A DNA stretch of 64,000 nt from Drosophila miranda (lineage: Eukaryota; Arthropoda; Insecta; Diptera; Drosophilidae), in assembly GCF_003369915.1 (NCBI RefSeq), contig NC_046676.1, positions 12,320,001-12,384,000 of the forward strand. The letters run 5' to 3'. This document shows positions 48,901 through 64,000 of the stretch, one piece after another (positions within the stretch are counted from its first letter, which is position 1; each line of letters opens with the position of its first letter). Both the position numbers and the translations under genes were made by a program. The notes beneath the pieces were generated by a model. The model was given only the letters and a program-made list of their open reading frames with translations, was not told the DNA's origin and searched no databases.

Positions 48901-50329
48901 CTTTAACCCGGTGACGTCTTTTACCATCCCACCAGAAGCAACTCTCAAAGTGTGCCGTCGCTCTCTTTTTCTCTCTCTCTCGCTGGCTTCGGTCAGAAAG
49001 TCTCTCTGTGCCGCGTGTGCGTTGGAAGAGAAGAGATGGCTGGAATGGATGCCCCAGCTTTAGCTCCAGTTTCGCTTCCATTTTGGAAGTTCATTCAGCT
49101 TTGACTTTTGACTGCTACAGTTACGGGTTACGGTTAATGTGTGGCCGCATCCGTTCGGTAATTTGCAATCCTATCTCTTGAGCTTGTCATTTCTAGAACT
49201 GTTTAGTGCCTTTCATCTTTTAACGAGTGATTTATGCTAATAAACAAGAAGAGCAGCACCCAAAACTTTCTGCTAGAAGAGGCCAACAAAAAGTGCCAAT
49301 TGGGTGTGATCTGTGGATGTGTGTCTGTGCAGGAGTGAGATGAATGATGAGATGCGATATATGCATTGTTGTCCAGCTGCCGTTGCTCTTTTCGCACCCA
49401 CAAAATATGAGAATAAGAAGAAGCAACGGCATTTGTTTATGCCTATTAAGAGTGTTTGAGTGCTTGTGTCTGGCGTTCGTGCGTGTGTAAGTGTGTTTGC
49501 GTTTGTGTGTTTGGTTAATGTTTGATCACGGTGGCTGTCTTCCTCTTTCTCAGTGGCTTTTTGCTCTAAATTGATTTTAATAAGTATTTTTGAGTACTTC
49601 TGTCGGGTTTTCTCTCCCTCCTTTGCGATTATGTGGTATGTATGTATGTAGAATGCGCATGAGTCTGGTCCCCGTACGACCTTGATGGTGTACATTAACC
49701 CATTAAGCGTGCTCTCGCTCTCCTTCTCGCCAAGACTCTTCTTCGCCTGGCGATCGGCTTACAGAAAAACCAGCCATAGACACTGGTTTCTGCTTTTCCC
49801 TCCTCTTCTACCTCTGTAGTTGGTTTTTACACTGCTCGCCAAAAGTAATCGCTGCTGGGAGCGTAGTGGCAGAAGAAGAATATTTCATGGGATTGACTTT
49901 TGTTTTCTTTGAGATTTCTGTAGGGACAGATAACGGTGCGCTCGTGCTCTGTTTATACCCTGTAAACGTAGAGGCGGAGGGTATATTTCGTTTAAGAGAG
50001 TTCATAAAGAAACGCTGCCATCATCCCCCGATGCTTTTGAGAGGGTAAACTCTAAATATAACGTTTTATAATCATTTAGTTCTCCAAATCTGTTGAGAGG
50101 GCATCTGATAGCTGATAGCACAGCTGTAGCGATCGTACTTGTTTTCATTTTACTATCTTTGGTGTTTGCCTTACTCCAAGCACGCACACAAACACACACA
50201 CACACACATCCACTTGTAGCTGATAAAAGAAAAACATACATATACCAAGGTTAGGCGTAGAAATGTGTATTACCTCTTAATTGAAATTATGTTTTCTCTT
50301 TTCCCCCCCTTTCCCTCTCCTGACCGAAG
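45935..50329. other. Intergenic/5' region of Sik3
   Basis: Contains the candidate divergent promoter (46540-47000) and probably a non-coding first exon and first intron of Sik3 on the plus strand. I could not place that exon: GTAAGC at 47322-47327 is one possible donor. Frames of up to 184 codons on the minus strand (47082-47636) lack any family signature and cross AT-rich and poly-T runs, so I do not call them genes. Confidence 0.45.
46540..46940. promoter_or_regulatory. Housekeeping-type promoter region (Motif 6, DRE, Motif 7)
   Basis: GGTATTTTT (Ohler Motif 6 core) at 46540-46548, TATCGAT (7 of 8 bases of the DRE) at 46587-46593, a perfect palindromic DRE TATCGATA at 46931-46938, and CATCCCTA (Motif 7-like) about 30 bp further on. 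These elements cluster at broad fly promoters. The likeliest user is Sik3 on the plus strand; the 756-aa minus-strand gene starts about 600-1000 bp away. Confidence 0.5.
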
Positions 50330-62937
<12,608 letters not shown>

Positions 62938-64000
62938 GCCCCTCAATGGGTGTACCCTGTCTCTTCCCCTCCCTAGCTACCTACTAAATGACTACTCGCC
63001 TTGCCTAAACTCTGCGTAGCTGTGATTAAAGCCGATATGTACGATATATCTATAACAATATGCATGTTTATCCTAGTATGTGTGTGAAGGACTTGAGCAA
63101 TTCAGACGAGTATAATTCTATTATGTAAATACATACGTCTCTAGCTACATTTTTATTATGAAATTCAAATTTAGATTCAAATTTAAACCCCATTTCAGAT
63201 CTTCTAGATGTAGTAGCATAATCAAAATCAATGAATATCAAATATACACTTTTTGTATTGCTATTTAACCTGATTCTTAGATAGAACCTGGTAAAATATT
63301 CGAGAATATCCCCTCCCCACCCTTCAAACCATACAACATTATAGAAATTATAGAATTTATGCACATATTTTAGAACGATATGTGTATTTCAAGTATAGGA
63401 ATGGCGAGAAGTTCTTAAAAAAACCGACGACAAGAGCAAGTAAAATGCATTCCAGTAGCAACAATGTTCATACAAAAGCAACAAATGTTCGTACTAGCTA
63501 TAAATATAATATAGATACGTAGATCTAGCGATATATAGATACTATATGCGTATATCCATTAATTTTAAGTTCAATTCTTGTGCAATTCGTAAGCGTAAAA
63601 AGCGTTTAGTTCAACAAAGATACGTACATCTTTATCCATATGCAATATATATGTATGTATGTATGGATATTTTACAAAATGTGTAGTTAGTTCTCTATCC
63701 TCTAAATGTTATGCATTATGCGATAAGCTCTCGATTCCGTTTAAAATTTAAACAATTTTTATAACTTCTGTAGTAAAGAATTCAAGTTTGTTCGTTTGTT
63801 AACCGATCCTACGATTAGAGAGTGTGACGTCGTGCCCCCAAAAGCGTCATAACATATATTATTAGACATCCCCCAAAACATTGAGAAATGTAACCTTTTT
63901 TTTTCAAGAAAGACTGCTGTGATTTTAAATATAACTAATTAATTTAAACCGATAGGAGAAGAGTTTAGAAGAAAACAGAAACAAAAATACAAAATAAACA
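62938..64000 (+). other. Sik3: 3'UTR of Sik3
   Basis: AT-rich, with many short ATAT/TATG runs and no further coding frame. ATTAAA at about 63024-63029 could give a short form; AATAAA at 63993-63998, at the window edge, could give a form of 1.06 kb or longer. TGTGAT K-box-like words occur at 63021-63026 and near 63918, candidate targets of the miR-2/6/11/13 family (known motif, untested site). Confidence 0.6.

Overview
The window is eukaryotic and reads as Drosophila genomic DNA. The evidence is short GT-AG introns of about 50-70 bp, Inr/DPE and DRE/Motif-6 core-promoter motifs, an edl (mae) gene, a fly-type Sik3, tandem S1 protease genes, and abundant CA/CT/CTG microsatellites in long non-coding tracts. 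Exon layouts resemble D. melanogaster but spacing is looser, so an obscura-group or similar species is my guess (inference only).

Layout. 1-14130: about 14 kb with no gene I can support. 14130-16355 (minus): a very compact pair, a 120-aa one-membrane-span protein whose stop codon lies 2 nt before the ATG of a UBXN6/UBXD1-type p97 adaptor; this looks dicistronic. 16356-23080: non-coding. 23080-29760 (minus): edl/mae, with a one-exon CDS, a probable 4.8-kb 5'UTR intron, and an Inr+DPE promoter at 29760; two inverted copies of a several-hundred-bp element flank its coding exon. 31100-34465 (minus): a tandem array of two intact four-exon secreted S1 serine proteases, bounded on both sides by remnants of further units. 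37200-45934 (minus): three head-to-tail genes for large, unrecognised, low-complexity basic proteins (858, 978 and 756 aa), two of them cysteine-rich; the first two are only 43 nt apart. 46400-64000 (plus): Sik3, with a probable housekeeping-type promoter near 46.5-47.0 kb, 11 coding exons, a same-strand nested coiled-coil gene in intron 1, and a 3'UTR running to the window end.

Functionally, edl (EGFR/Ras-MAPK output through Yan and Pointed) and Sik3 (LKB1/PKA-controlled metabolic kinase) are known regulators. The UBXN6 unit belongs to p97/VCP-dependent ER/endolysosomal quality control. The proteases are secreted and lack Asp189, so trypsin-like cleavage is not expected. The three-gene cluster is the least explained part of the window. 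Spliced models were built by hand from splice signals and reading-frame phase, without transcript data.
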